This document shows, piece by piece, positions 7,805-17,366 of a stretch of DNA of 64,000 nucleotides. Made by a program: the position numbers and the translations under genes. Under the pieces are notes generated by a model. It did no database searches and was not told where the DNA came from. It saw nothing but the letters and a program-made list of their open reading frames with translations. Position 1 is the stretch's first letter, and the number at the start of each line of letters is the position of its first letter. The stretch lies in contig CP070705.1 of the NCBI GenBank assembly GCA_020349965.1, positions 1,570,889 to 1,634,888 on the forward strand, written 5' to 3'. This stretch comes from Caldifarciminota bacterium (lineage in GTDB: Bacteria > Hydrothermota > Tepidihabitantia > SM23-42).

Positions 7805-10585
7805 ATGATTTTCTTTTTCTGCTTTTTATTCAGTCAAACCCAGATTCCAGGGGAAGCGATCGGTATATCGGATAAGGGTGAGTTGTCAAACGTCACTACG
7901 AATTTCGGGTTGATATCATATCACCATTATGCTACTCCTGCTTATCATTGGCCTAATGCGGACCCTTATGGTGTTCAACACTATGGCGTTGGATTCGGAT
8001 TTTTCGCCGCACAGAACTACAACGTTGTAGAGTCTTTTGACCACGTCGCCCCTGAGTGGCTTCCGATTGAAGGATCTTATGGCGGATTGTATTCAGGCCT
8101 CGTCGTTGATGCGGCGGGCACGCCGATAATGGCGACATCGGATGACATGGAAACGTGGCCAATAGTCGGCGGCGAACCAGTCTGGCCCGGACCTTTTCGC
8201 AAGGATACGCTCGGTCAACCCGTTCCCGGTGAATTCACTTCGGACCAGGATTTGTTCAGTATTTACAATGATCGAGGTGTCTTCGGTCTGCAGGTGAACC
8301 AGTCGGTGTATTCGTATGGAAGGACATATGCCGATGATTTCATTTTCTTCGACCTAAATATATACAATACAGCAGACACCGCTATCGACAGCATCTATTT
8401 GGGATTTCGCAGCAAATTCAGATGCGACTACGATATGAAGGATTACATCGGGCTGTATCGCGATTCGGTCGTGACTTTCGTTTACTACTGGGATGCCGAT
8501 GGTGTTCCTGAACCGAACTGGACATCGGTTGGTATGATAGGCGTGGGGTTCTTGAATCAGACAATCGACAACTTTCATTATTGGGAAAAAGAAGATGAGC
8601 AACATTTACCTGAGGATACCCTCGTTGACAACCGGTACTTTCCTCTAATAGTCTCCGATCCGGATGACCCATTGATTAATACGTTCTCAACCCTTTTCTT
8701 CCACGGCGCTGATGTTCACATCGATGACCCATCGATCATACAAGCATTACCGCTTGATTCGGTCGGCACCTACAATTTTATCGTTTCGAGCGGTCCAAAG
8801 ACAATAGCACCTGAGGACACTGTACAATTTTCCTTTGTCATCGTATGCGGCGAAGATTCTGCAGATCTATTCGAAAACCTCGAGATGGCGTTGCTCATGG
8901 CGGATAACTACTTCCTTGGCAGTGATCCTCCAGCAGCGCCAATTGTCCATGCGGTGTCTGATTACAGGAAGATCACACTGTTCTGGGACCCAGAACCGTC
9001 TGAATCATCGTCGGATATCCTCACGGGAAAACAGGATTTTGAAGGCTATAAGATATACCGAAGTGACGATCAGGGTCTGACGTGGGGAACGCAGATAACC
9101 AATGATAAGGGTCATGTTGTCGGCTATGTCCCGATTGCGCAATATGATCTCGTCGACGGGATATCAGGCATTGACCCCGCATTTCCTTACCAGTCGTTGG
9201 GCCGGGAGACCGGCTTAAAACATACCTTTATCGATACTACGGTCTATAATGGAATTGAATACTGGTATTGCGTTGCTGCCTATGATAAGGGTAATCAGCA
9301 CCCTGACTCTCTTGAGCCTTCATACCAGAATTCCAAGGGTAGACCCAGTGCGAACCATGTAGTTTCCGCCACAGCGGCACCCATGCCATCTGGATACGTG
9401 TACCCATACGTCCAGGGTGGTGATACGCTCGCGCCGATCGGCGGACCGTGTGATGGTACGGTCGTTGTTCAGGTAGTTGACCCGGCTGCAGTGACCGGGC
9501 ACACATACAGGATTACATTCGAGATCGACTCTGTGTATCATCCGGCCGAAACGACATGGGTCGATACCACAACCTTCACACTCTTTGATGTGACCGACCA
9601 GGAAACCCTGCTGGTCGATAACGAGATCTCTGATAATTCGCTCGACAACATTCCGGTCGTCGACGGCCTGAGGCTGTTGATCTTGAACTCAGAAAACACC
9701 GTGTCGATGGGATGGACGAGTACGGTTGGCACTCCAAGTACGTTCCAGTGGTGGGTGTGGACAGAGAGCTATAGCACCATGGTTGGCCCTACCTATATCT
9801 ACGGTAGGCCCAATTTCCGCGTCGTCGTTGACCGTAGCGCGAATTCAATATTCCACGTTGAGGACGGCTTTGGCGGAGATACACTTGCACTCCAGATGCC
9901 TTTGAGGGTATATGACATTACCGACGAGGCCAATCCAGTTGATGTCAGCGAGCATTGCTGGCTTCTCGATTACGCCTATTCTGATGTTTTTCCGCCGCAG
10001 ACCGAATCATTGTACTTCGGTCCGGCAGGATGGGACCTCATTCCCGGTGGTGCCGGCTATAACAATAGCCCCAATGGACCGTTGGTTGGTTTCTTCGACC
10101 AACTCGGCCTTTGGAATGGTGACCTGAACACAGCTACGGCCGTGGTCTATTTCGGTACGCAGAACGGCGACAGCACGGCACTCGCGCCATCGGATGGCGA
10201 TGAGTTCACGGTGAAATTGCTAACCCCTATTTCTGATTCGGTATCGTACGAATTCACGACCGTACCTTACGCGATCGATCAAACACGGATCCGTCTTGAC
10301 AGTATTGGCGTTGTACCCAATCCATATATCCTTGCGTCCAAGTTCGAGAGTACGCCGTATGACCGGCGCCTCATGTTCACCAAACTACCCGAACAATGCG
10401 AGATCCTGATATACAATGTCGCGGGTGAGCATATAACGACGATCGAGCATAGCAACAATCTTGGTTATGAATACTGGGACCTGCGTACTAAGTACGGAGT
10501 CGAGGTCGCATACGGAATGTACATCTATGTCATCAGAACCGAGAGCGGTGCCAAAGCGAACGGTAAGTTCGTAATAATAAAATAG
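7805..10585 (+). CDS. Large secreted protein with C-terminal sorting domain
   Basis: This 926-residue protein begins with a short hydrophobic segment (MIFFFCFLFSQ). It is rich in aromatic and aspartate residues, with a fibronectin-III-like region around 375-500 (ITLFWDPEPSE; GYKIYRSDDQG). The last 90 or so residues have the FlgD/type IX sorting-domain pattern: VVPNPYILASKFES, LMFTKLPEQCEILIYNVAGE, then VAYGMYIYVIRTE and a final KFVIIK. The gene starts 10 nt after the TonB receptor with an AAAGGAG site, so it is co-expressed. It is probably exported and surface-attached. No enzymatic motif is visible; a structural or ligand-binding role with the receptor is inference. Confidence 0.82.
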   Translation: MIFFFCFLFSQTQIPGEAIGISDKGELSNVTTNFGLISYHHYATPAYHWPNADPYGVQHYGVGFGFFAAQNYNVVESFDHVAPEWLPIEGSYGGLYSGLVVDAAGTPIMATSDDMETWPIVGGEPVWPGPFRKDTLGQPVPGEFTSDQDLFSIYNDRGVFGLQVNQSVYSYGRTYADDFIFFDLNIYNTADTAIDSIYLGFRSKFRCDYDMKDYIGLYRDSVVTFVYYWDADGVPEPNWTSVGMIGVGFLNQTIDNFHYWEKEDEQHLPEDTLVDNRYFPLIVSDPDDPLINTFSTLFFHGADVHIDDPSIIQALPLDSVGTYNFIVSSGPKTIAPEDTVQFSFVIVCGEDSADLFENLEMALLMADNYFLGSDPPAAPIVHAVSDYRKITLFWDPEPSESSSDILTGKQDFEGYKIYRSDDQGLTWGTQITNDKGHVVGYVPIAQYDLVDGISGIDPAFPYQSLGRETGLKHTFIDTTVYNGIEYWYCVAAYDKGNQHPDSLEPSYQNSKGRPSANHVVSATAAPMPSGYVYPYVQGGDTLAPIGGPCDGTVVVQVVDPAAVTGHTYRITFEIDSVYHPAETTWVDTTTFTLFDVTDQETLLVDNEISDNSLDNIPVVDGLRLLILNSENTVSMGWTSTVGTPSTFQWWVWTESYSTMVGPTYIYGRPNFRVVVDRSANSIFHVEDGFGGDTLALQMPLRVYDITDEANPVDVSEHCWLLDYAYSDVFPPQTESLYFGPAGWDLIPGGAGYNNSPNGPLVGFFDQLGLWNGDLNTATAVVYFGTQNGDSTALAPSDGDEFTVKLLTPISDSVSYEFTTVPYAIDQTRIRLDSIGVVPNPYILASKFESTPYDRRLMFTKLPEQCEILIYNVAGEHITTIEHSNNLGYEYWDLRTKYGVEVAYGMYIYVIRTESGAKANGKFVIIK

Positions 10586-10596
10586 GGAGAGAGACC

Positions 10597-11619
10597 ATGA
10601 AGATCCATTCAAAGCAGAAAACAGTTACGCTATTGATCCTTGCGTGGGTGGCATTGGCTGCGTGTTTCACCAAAGTCGGGACGACCGCTGCGCCTTTCCT
10701 CAAGATCGAGTACGGTGCGCGCCCCGTTGCCATGGGTGGCGCATTTGTAGCTATTGCTGACGATCCATCCGGGATATACTACAATCCTGCTGGCCTTGCG
10801 GAGCTCAAGAGTCCTCAGTTCATGGGCGGGTATACGGTATTGTTCGCAGATCTGAAGTATAATTATGCCACTTTCATCCTGCCAACGAAACGTGTAAATC
10901 TTGGGCTATGGGGTTCTTTCCTTTATTGCGACGATATACCGGTGACGACGGTGGAAAATCCCGAGGGTACGGGTCAGAGATTCAGCTATATCGACGGCCT
11001 ATTGGGCTTTACAGTCTCCGCATTCCTCTCGGATCGTTTATCGGTCGGAGTATCATGCAAATATATACAGCAGAAGTTGCACAATGAAAGTGCCTCGACC
11101 TTCGCTTTCGATATCGGCTCGATCCTGCGCACTCCGTTCAGGGGGATTCGACTGGGTATGTGCCTTGCGAATTATGGCGGTCGCATGCAATTAGACGGGA
11201 ATGATCTCATTGTCCAGGCCGATCCCTGGCCCGAATACACAGGCAACCCCGAAGTCGAAGCGAGGCTGAGCACGGGTTCGTTCCCGTTACCGCTCGCGTT
11301 CAAGCTCGGCATCGCAATAGAATTGCTCGGTTTGGGAGAAGCATTCTTCCCGAGCGAGCAACACCGCGTGATCCTTGCAGTCGACGGTATCCATCCGAAT
11401 GATGGTGAAGAGAAAGTCCAATTGGGACTTGAGTATGGATTGTACGATATGCTCTTCCTGCGCGGCGGCTACAAATTCAATTACGACACGCAGACGTACG
11501 CGGCCGGTGCTGGCATGAAATTCACGATCGGACAAAGGACATTTTCTGTCGATTACGCCTATATCGACATGGACGTCCTCGATGGCACGCATCGGATCTC
11601 GCTCACGATCGGGTTCTGA
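10597..11619 (+). CDS. PorV/PorQ-like outer-membrane beta-barrel
   Basis: The 340-residue product has a signal peptide and then the hallmark opening of the UPF0164/PorV/PorQ group: ARPVAMGGAFVAIADD followed by YYNPAGLAEL. The remainder alternates hydrophobic and polar residues as expected of a FadL-type barrel. It closes with SFAVDY/AYIDM-like strands and a C-terminal phenylalanine. PorV shuttles type IX cargo to the attachment complex in Bacteroidetes. The preceding gene encodes a protein with a type-IX-like tail, which supports a related role, but other members of the group have no known function. It lies 11 nt after that gene, with a GGGAGAG site. Confidence 0.85.
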   Translation: MKIHSKQKTVTLLILAWVALAACFTKVGTTAAPFLKIEYGARPVAMGGAFVAIADDPSGIYYNPAGLAELKSPQFMGGYTVLFADLKYNYATFILPTKRVNLGLWGSFLYCDDIPVTTVENPEGTGQRFSYIDGLLGFTVSAFLSDRLSVGVSCKYIQQKLHNESASTFAFDIGSILRTPFRGIRLGMCLANYGGRMQLDGNDLIVQADPWPEYTGNPEVEARLSTGSFPLPLAFKLGIAIELLGLGEAFFPSEQHRVILAVDGIHPNDGEEKVQLGLEYGLYDMLFLRGGYKFNYDTQTYAAGAGMKFTIGQRTFSVDYAYIDMDVLDGTHRISLTIGF

Positions 11620-11628
11620 CAGAGTGAT

Positions 11629-11660
11629 GATACTGGATACTTGATTCTCGATACTAGATA
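11629..11660. repeat. Dispersed GATACTGGAT-type intergenic repeat, copy 1
   Basis: Just past the PorV-like gene the sequence reads GATACTGGATAC, TTGATTCTCGAT, ACTAGATA. These are the same degenerate words found near 37071, 49757, 50600 and 62044. A second low-complexity tract of GGATTT words follows at about 11698-11745. Confidence 0.7.
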
Positions 11661-11771
11661 GCAGGAACGTGCTTGAGTGCATTGGTGGTTCGTTGTGGAT
11701 CTGGGATTTGAGCTTTTTCGGAATCGGATTTCGGATTTAGGATTTGGTGCTTGCTAGTTAAAGGAGGTTTT

Positions 11772-12629
11772 ATGGATAGACGTGGTTTCTTGAAGACGCT
11801 CGGGTTTCTGGCACCGGTGGCGGTCTTTCTCGGAAAGATACCAGGGTTCTTATGGGCCGGTAAACTCGAGCGCGGGAAGAAAAATTTTTGGCAAAATGGT
11901 GGATTCACCCAGCCATCAGTCGATATGAAGGGCTACAAAGATGGTATAATAAGGGCCCGGATCGACAACGAGTGGAAGGATTTCAACATTCGGCCTGCAA
12001 GCAAGGATTTCGTCGAGTGGAACGCGACAAAGCGCATTGAATTTCTCGAACAGATAAAGACCGGGAAGATGCCGGGCTTTGGTGGACCTCATTCAGGTGC
12101 AGTGGCTACTTACGGTCTTGGACGCCTCGACTCCGAATTCACCTTGAATAATGCGATCAAAGGTATTGGTCTGGCACCCAAGGATGAGAATATTGACACT
12201 GCGATAAAGCGGTTACGCGATACATACGAGAATTCCATGGGAGAGAAGATGGATGTACTCAAATCATTCTATGATGATCCGGGTTTTTTCGACTGGCGCA
12301 AACAGACCTCGCTTGAGCTGTATGCCACGCCCGAGTTTGAGACCCATACGTTTCTCAATGTAATGGAAAACCCTATCGCGACGCTGGTCTTTCTCGACAT
12401 ACCTTCGCTCGAGTTACGGACGATAGCCCGTATTGTCCATCCAGATGACAAGAACGCTCTGCCATCTGAGAAGAAGCTCCTAGAGTTCGTCAATCTTGCC
12501 CATTCGTACATGCACGGTGAATTCCCGCGCCTGTATCCGCTCTTGCTTTTCTATATCGTTGAAGAGTTCGACAATACTCCGGGCAGGAAACGGGGCATCA
12601 GGACCGTACCGGAACGACCGAAGGAATAG
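11772..12629 (+). CDS. Putative Tat-exported protein of unknown family
   Basis: The 285-residue product begins MDRRGFLKTLGF followed by a hydrophobic run to about residue 30. This is the twin-arginine signal (RRxFLK), implying folding and perhaps cofactor insertion before export. I chose ATG 11772 because AAGGAGG lies right before it; the frame is open a few codons further upstream. The mature part is mixed, with charged helices and no cysteine or metal motif I can name. One segment reads PSLELRTIARIVHPDD. It sits alone between the PorV operon and a lectin-like secreted protein. Function is unknown. Confidence 0.72.
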   Translation: MDRRGFLKTLGFLAPVAVFLGKIPGFLWAGKLERGKKNFWQNGGFTQPSVDMKGYKDGIIRARIDNEWKDFNIRPASKDFVEWNATKRIEFLEQIKTGKMPGFGGPHSGAVATYGLGRLDSEFTLNNAIKGIGLAPKDENIDTAIKRLRDTYENSMGEKMDVLKSFYDDPGFFDWRKQTSLELYATPEFETHTFLNVMENPIATLVFLDIPSLELRTIARIVHPDDKNALPSEKKLLEFVNLAHSYMHGEFPRLYPLLLFYIVEEFDNTPGRKRGIRTVPERPKE

Positions 12630-12754
12630 ACGAAGAGACAATGAGACAATAAGACAAGGGGACAGGGAGCATCATAAAATTTGCTTCTCGGATTCTGATT
12701 ACCGGAATTTAGGCTTCTATTTTAGTTTGATATTTGCCTCGTGATAAATGGTTT

Positions 12755-12797
12755 ACGTAACCGTTACGTTCGTGGACGAAACGGGCATCGTTACCGT
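12755..12797. repeat. 43-bp dispersed repeat, copy 1
   Basis: ACGTAACCGT, ten variable bases, then a 23-bp block starting GACGAAACGGGCATCG and ending TTACCGT. The 10-bp and 23-bp blocks recur without change at 43512-43554. Both copies lie in intergenic DNA. The rest of the 12630-12829 gap is low-complexity (GAGACAATGAGACAATAAG words near 12635-12655). Confidence 0.8.
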
Positions 12798-12829
12798 AAG
12801 GCTTTAACCGATATGTCAAAGGAGGTTTT

Positions 12830-13765
12830 ATGAAGGTATTATGTGCTGTTGTATTACTCGGCAGTATGCTCTTCGGACAAGTTATCCAGTACGAAGAGTA
12901 TTTCACGGGCGGGGTCACGCAATTACAGTGGGAACAGTGGGTCGGGCACAGCAACATGGAAGTCATTAACGACCCGACGTCCCCAGGCGGTGATTCCTGG
13001 GTTGGAGAAGTATGGAGTGACTCAGTCGGCACTCCCATTGCAGCAATGTACTCTGGTGAGTATTCCTTGACCGATTGTTCGGTTGAGGCTTGGATATACA
13101 CTGTTGTCTCGCCGATGATGGCTCCGTACAATGGTGTTTGTATAAGGATGGATACGGCCACCAATCAGACATACAACTTCGTGTCCGATTTTGACGGCGA
13201 CGCCAGATTGTTGCTCCGTCACATGGTCGGCGCTACGGTATCAATTATCAGAGAGTGGACAGATGCTGAAATACCCGGTGGGGTGCCATCAACATCATCT
13301 TGGCACAAATTCAAGGTAGAAATGGTCGCTGATTCGATCTGGGCATATTACGATGATTCCCTTCTGGCTGACTGTCCTTTTGTTGACGATCGCATCGCTC
13401 AAGGGTTCTTCGGTATCTACTCATTTACCATATTCGGTGACTGGACAAGGTGCGACAACATCATAGTAACGGCACCGAACGCAATATCCGAACATGAAAG
13501 TCAGACCATCAATACCGTATCCGTATACCCGAATCCGTTCTCAACGCAGACGACGTTCAGCTTCGGCATAGCGCAAAGTGCAGAGAGCATAGGTCTCAGA
13601 GTCTATGATGCTGCAGGGCGTTTGGTCGAGGACCTCACGAGCCGCATGTCTGTCATAGGAGATCAGGCATCGGTCAGGTGGGATGGCAGTAGTGTGGCGC
13701 CCGGTGTGTACTTCGTGACCGATGGTACTGGTGTCCAACTGCAAAAAGTGGTCAAACTACGGTAA
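12830..13765 (+). CDS. Secreted lectin-like protein with type IX sorting domain
   Basis: The 311-residue protein has a signal peptide (VLCAVVLLGSMLFG). A beta-sandwich region at about 20-215 looks like a laminin-G/DUF1080-type concanavalin fold (GDSWVGEVW; YSLTDCSVEAWIYTV; WHKFKVEMVADSIWAYYDD; GFFGIYSF). A sorting domain covers the last 80 residues (VSVYPNPFSTQTTFSF; LRVYDAAGRLVEDL; APGVYFV). It should bind glycan or act at the cell surface, but no catalytic residues stand out. AAAGGAGG precedes the ATG. It ends 43 nt before the convergent C25 peptidase, with a bidirectional terminator between. Confidence 0.82.
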   Translation: MKVLCAVVLLGSMLFGQVIQYEEYFTGGVTQLQWEQWVGHSNMEVINDPTSPGGDSWVGEVWSDSVGTPIAAMYSGEYSLTDCSVEAWIYTVVSPMMAPYNGVCIRMDTATNQTYNFVSDFDGDARLLLRHMVGATVSIIREWTDAEIPGGVPSTSSWHKFKVEMVADSIWAYYDDSLLADCPFVDDRIAQGFFGIYSFTIFGDWTRCDNIIVTAPNAISEHESQTINTVSVYPNPFSTQTTFSFGIAQSAESIGLRVYDAAGRLVEDLTSRMSVIGDQASVRWDGSSVAPGVYFVTDGTGVQLQKVVKLR

Positions 13766-13774
13766 GGAGAAATG

Positions 13775-13806
13775 AAAAAAAGGGCAGCCCAAGCTGCCCT
13801 TTTTTT
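13775..13806. terminator. Bidirectional rho-independent terminator
   Basis: An A run, AGGGCAGC, loop CCAA, GCTGCCCT and a T run form a perfect 8-bp GC-rich stem that A-T pairs can extend. It sits between the ends of two convergent genes and can serve both. Confidence 0.92.
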
Positions 13807-13807
13807 G

Positions 13808-15337
13808 TTAGATCTTTATCAGTTTCCTTGTCAACGTACGCGTGCCGACCTTCACTCTCACCAGGTACACGCCACTTGGTACCATTGAGCCGTACTGATC
13901 AACCGGCCTGAACGAGAGTCTTTGCGTGCCGGCACCCAGGATACCATCATGGATCGTGCCTACATATCTACCAAGGCAGTCGTACATAGTCAAAGATACG
14001 TGCAGAGTCTGGCCGAGGTCAATGGTGAGAGTGACACGGTCCGTCACCGGATTGTTCATGACAATATCAGGACCGCGAATGGCGGTTGAAATGTGTTCAG
14101 CAACTTGCGTACTGTGGCCCGTGGGTTTAAGAAAAGGGTCACCGAGCAGAGTCATACCGTAATGCCAGCGAACGCGGTCCAAGGTCATGCCTACTGAATC
14201 GTAGATGCACTCAAACCAGTATTTGTATGCTTCACCCAAATTGGCGCCCTGGCCGAGCGGCCGGTAAAAATACCGGAAATCGAGCATGCTCCCGGTCTTA
14301 GTGGAACCGATCGAACCGATACCGTGGGTCTCGTTGAATATAGCACGTCCGCCGCCATAGCCGGACTGTGTGTAACGGCTGAAAGAACAGGCGAAGAAAT
14401 TGTAGAAATTGGTGGGTGGATTCTGAGTAATATACTCATTGGCCCAATAGTTATCCCACAGCAAACCATTATTATATTTGAACGAATGGTTGTTCGGAGA
14501 TGAATGGGCAAAGACCGATACCCAGGTTCGCGCGCTGTCGAGTTCGCGACGGTAAACGGTTGCCCTCGTCGTTTCAGCGTCCCAGAAGTTGTTGGTGTCC
14601 GGGAATAGCATGGCGACATCGTTTGCCCACGTATATGCCCAGGGTATCCAATCGTCGTCAACAAAGACGAGAGCACGTTCGGGTAGGTTCATGGTCCCTG
14701 TACGGAAGCCGTTGTTCTTCGTGAAGTAATTTCTCAGGACGACGGTGTCGATGCCTATACCTGTGGGCAGGAGTCTTCCTACGTATATTTCTGGTTTTGT
14801 GTTTCCGGTATGTCCGTCATACCTGCCATTGCCGGTGTTCATCGTGTCGAGCCAGGTACCGTCAAGGTCCATGTAGAAAAGGTCGATCGGGAACTGGGCG
14901 TATATCTCATCAAAATCTATGATCTCGAACCAGGCAATGGGCAAGTCACCGATGAATAAAGCACCTTCTATGTCGTCCGTGTCGTAGATGTCTGTCAAGA
15001 AATCACGCAGCGTGTCTGGCGTGCCGCCGGACAGTTCGTACTCGAAAACAGTATAACCTTCTGCCGTCAGTGAGTAGCACAATTGGTCTATCTCGTCCCC
15101 GAGATGCAGGACTAGATCCTGCTCAGTCAGAATGGCGATATTCCCTAATCTTCCATCGCCGTAGTGTACGTCACGCAAGGCATGATAGAATGGCGTATAA
15201 GGGTGCTCGGCGAGCCACTCCTCCATAGTTCCAGGTCTGCTTCCGGGCGGTCCTACCCATCTCAGTATGGGTATGTCGTCAATATTATCGGCAAAGAGAC
15301 AAGTTATGACAAACAAAATGATCGCAAGTCGTTTCAT
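13808..15337 (-). CDS. Gingipain-like C25 family cysteine peptidase, secreted
   Basis: The 509-residue product has a signal peptide (KRLAIILFVITCLFA) and a C25-like catalytic region. Conserved marks are EGALFIGDLPIAWFE, the PEIYVGRLL strand, the VSVFAHSSPNNH segment with a likely catalytic His278, and NFFACSF with a likely nucleophile Cys317. GEAYKYW and YGMTLLGDPFLKP follow. The last 85 residues are a type-IX-like sorting domain (MNNPVTDRVTLTI; MYDCLGRYVGTI; VPSGVYLVRV). Gingipains are endopeptidases for basic residues; specificity here is unknown. There is no long propeptide before the catalytic part, unlike the classical enzymes. A strong promoter and GGAGG precede the start. Confidence 0.85.
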   Translation of the reverse strand: MKRLAIILFVITCLFADNIDDIPILRWVGPPGSRPGTMEEWLAEHPYTPFYHALRDVHYGDGRLGNIAILTEQDLVLHLGDEIDQLCYSLTAEGYTVFEYELSGGTPDTLRDFLTDIYDTDDIEGALFIGDLPIAWFEIIDFDEIYAQFPIDLFYMDLDGTWLDTMNTGNGRYDGHTGNTKPEIYVGRLLPTGIGIDTVVLRNYFTKNNGFRTGTMNLPERALVFVDDDWIPWAYTWANDVAMLFPDTNNFWDAETTRATVYRRELDSARTWVSVFAHSSPNNHSFKYNNGLLWDNYWANEYITQNPPTNFYNFFACSFSRYTQSGYGGGRAIFNETHGIGSIGSTKTGSMLDFRYFYRPLGQGANLGEAYKYWFECIYDSVGMTLDRVRWHYGMTLLGDPFLKPTGHSTQVAEHISTAIRGPDIVMNNPVTDRVTLTIDLGQTLHVSLTMYDCLGRYVGTIHDGILGAGTQRLSFRPVDQYGSMVPSGVYLVRVKVGTRTLTRKLIKI

Positions 15338-15353
15338 CTTTCCTCCATAAGGA

Positions 15354-15381
15354 ATTATACTTGTGCTACTTGTAATGTCAA
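15354..15381 (-). promoter_or_regulatory. Sigma-70 promoter for the C25 peptidase gene
   Basis: Minus-strand TTGACA (15381-15376) and TATAAT (15359-15354) are separated by 16 bp. The leader is only about 10 nt long and consists mostly of the GGAGGAAAG ribosome-binding site. Confidence 0.87.
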
Positions 15382-15412
15382 TGTTGAAAAGATTCGAAAG
15401 AGAGTGCGTTGC

Positions 15413-15440
15413 TTGACTTTGGCATAAATACCGCTATAAT
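15413..15440 (+). promoter_or_regulatory. Sigma-70 promoter, leaderless, for uvrD-like gene
   Basis: TTGACT (15413-15418), 16 bp, TATAAT (15435-15440). The GTG start at 15447 comes 6 nt later with no ribosome-binding site. The -35 box lies about 32 bp from that of the divergent peptidase promoter. Confidence 0.85.
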
Positions 15441-15446
15441 GGGCTG

Positions 15447-17360
15447 GTGGATGACCTCCTCAGGCAACTAAATCCTGAACAACGAAAAGCTGTGAAAATT
15501 ACCCGGGGGCCGATTCTCATCCTTGCGGGCGCCGGAAGCGGCAAGACGAGAGTGATCACTTATCGGGTGGCATACTTGATCAAGAGCAAAGACGTCAACC
15601 CGAGAAATATCCTTGCCATCACGTTCACGAACAAAGCCGCCGGAGAGATGCAGACAAGGGTTCAGAAACTTCTTGGAAGCGGTCATGATGTCTGGATACG
15701 GACATTCCACTCGACATGTGCCAAGATCCTGCGCGGTGGTGCAGAGCGCATCGGCATCAGAAACAACTTTGCCATTTACGATGAGTATGATCAGCTGAGT
15801 CTCATTAAGGAATGTCAAGCTGAGATGGATATGGATCCCAAGGCTTATTCTCCTGCACATCTTGCAGCGGCGATCAATAAAGTAAAAGAAAATCTATTGT
15901 TAGAATCCGAGATCAAAAGCGACCTCTTGAAACACTTCTACAATCACTACAACAAGAAACTGCTTGAGTATAATGCTTTGGATTTCGACGATCTCATCAT
16001 GAAGGTCGTCCAGTTGTTTGAAACGGATAGAGACATCCTCGAATACTATCAGAACCGCTTCAAGTACGTCCTCGTCGATGAATACCAGGATACGAATCGG
16101 GCCCAATACGTTCTGACGAAACTGTTGGCTGAGAGTCACCGGAATCTCTGTGTGGTGGGTGATGATGACCAGTCCATCTACTCCTGGCGCGGCGCCGAGA
16201 TCAGGAACATACTTGATTTCGAGAACGATTTTCCGGATACGACCGTGATTAAATTGCAGCAGAATTACCGTTCAACCCGACGGATACTCAAAGCCGCATC
16301 TAGCGTCGTCAGCAATAATGTTCATCGTAAGTCAAAGACATTATGGTGCGAGAATGAGACCGGGGAGAGGGTGGAGTTCTTCGATGCTGATGATGCCTAT
16401 GCCGAAGCGGCATATGTAGCGCGTAAGGTCATCGAGATGGGTATGAAGGGTGAGCGACTCGGTCAGATCGCGGTCTTTTATCGGGTCAATTATCAGTCCC
16501 GTTTGTTCGAAGAGTGTTTCGTGACCTACCGTATTCCTTACGAAGTAGTTGGTTCTCTGCGTTTCTATGAGCGGGCCGAGATCAAGAATGTGCTTGCCTA
16601 CCTTCGTTTAGTCGTTAATCCATGTGATGCCGTGAGTCTCAAGAGAATCATCAATGTGCCTTCGCGTAAAATAGGTCAGGGGACCATGGAAAAGATCACC
16701 GGGTATGCTAACGAGCAGAAGATGACGGCCTACGATGTATTACGAGAAGTCGACAACATAAGCACAATACACAGAGGGACCCGCAAGCGGATCAAAGAGT
16801 TCACGAAGATGATCGACCGCTTCATTGACACGCGGGACCAGTGGGATATCTACGAACTGGCGCTTGCCGTTGTTAAGGAGAGCGGTTACCTGTCGAGTCT
16901 GACCGAGGAAAAATCCGAACGCGAGTATGTTCGGCGCAAGAATGTCGAAGAACTGCTCATATCCATGAAGGAATATGTGCAGGACCGTCCGGAAGCAACC
17001 CTCAACGATTACCTGGAAGAAGTGTCGCTGCGCAGCGACATCGATGATTGGAATGAAGCAGAAGAGCGCGTGAACCTGATGACCTTGCATAATGCAAAAG
17101 GTCTTGAATTCGATACGGTATTCATCACCGGGTTTGAGGACGGGTTGATACCTCATTACAAATCCCAGGAGGATCCAAAACAGTATGAAGAAGAACGGCG
17201 GCTGTTGTATGTAGGTATCACGCGGGCGCGTAAGAGGTTATGCTTGACCTATGCGAGGCAAAGGGACATGTTCCGGTCCGGACCAGCCTATACCGAACTA
17301 TCACCATTCTATAACGAGATCCCATCAGATTTGATTCGTACAGGGTATGATTACGAATAG
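15447..17360 (+). CDS. UvrD/PcrA-type superfamily 1 DNA helicase
   Basis: The 637-residue product carries the full SF1A set in order: LNPEQRKAV (Q motif), GAGSGKTRVI (Walker A), NILAITFTNKAA (Ia), VDEYQDTN (II), DDDQSIYSWRGA (III), LQQNYRST (IV), MTLHNAKGLEF (V) and YVGITRARKRL (VI). It unwinds DNA 3' to 5' in mismatch or nucleotide-excision repair and in clearing replication obstacles. It is shorter than E. coli UvrD or PcrA (about 720) because it stops soon after motif VI and lacks the long C-terminal tail. GTG is taken as the start because it fits the family's N-terminus and the transcription start. A class V aminotransferase gene follows after 6 nt. Confidence 0.95.
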   Translation: MDDLLRQLNPEQRKAVKITRGPILILAGAGSGKTRVITYRVAYLIKSKDVNPRNILAITFTNKAAGEMQTRVQKLLGSGHDVWIRTFHSTCAKILRGGAERIGIRNNFAIYDEYDQLSLIKECQAEMDMDPKAYSPAHLAAAINKVKENLLLESEIKSDLLKHFYNHYNKKLLEYNALDFDDLIMKVVQLFETDRDILEYYQNRFKYVLVDEYQDTNRAQYVLTKLLAESHRNLCVVGDDDQSIYSWRGAEIRNILDFENDFPDTTVIKLQQNYRSTRRILKAASSVVSNNVHRKSKTLWCENETGERVEFFDADDAYAEAAYVARKVIEMGMKGERLGQIAVFYRVNYQSRLFEECFVTYRIPYEVVGSLRFYERAEIKNVLAYLRLVVNPCDAVSLKRIINVPSRKIGQGTMEKITGYANEQKMTAYDVLREVDNISTIHRGTRKRIKEFTKMIDRFIDTRDQWDIYELALAVVKESGYLSSLTEEKSEREYVRRKNVEELLISMKEYVQDRPEATLNDYLEEVSLRSDIDDWNEAEERVNLMTLHNAKGLEFDTVFITGFEDGLIPHYKSQEDPKQYEEERRLLYVGITRARKRLCLTYARQRDMFRSGPAYTELSPFYNEIPSDLIRTGYDYE

Positions 17361-17366
17361 AGCACG

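Noticed and set aside
16740..17156. 138-codon frame antisense to uvrD
   Set aside because: It mirrors codon structure of a well-conserved helicase gene; no start signal.
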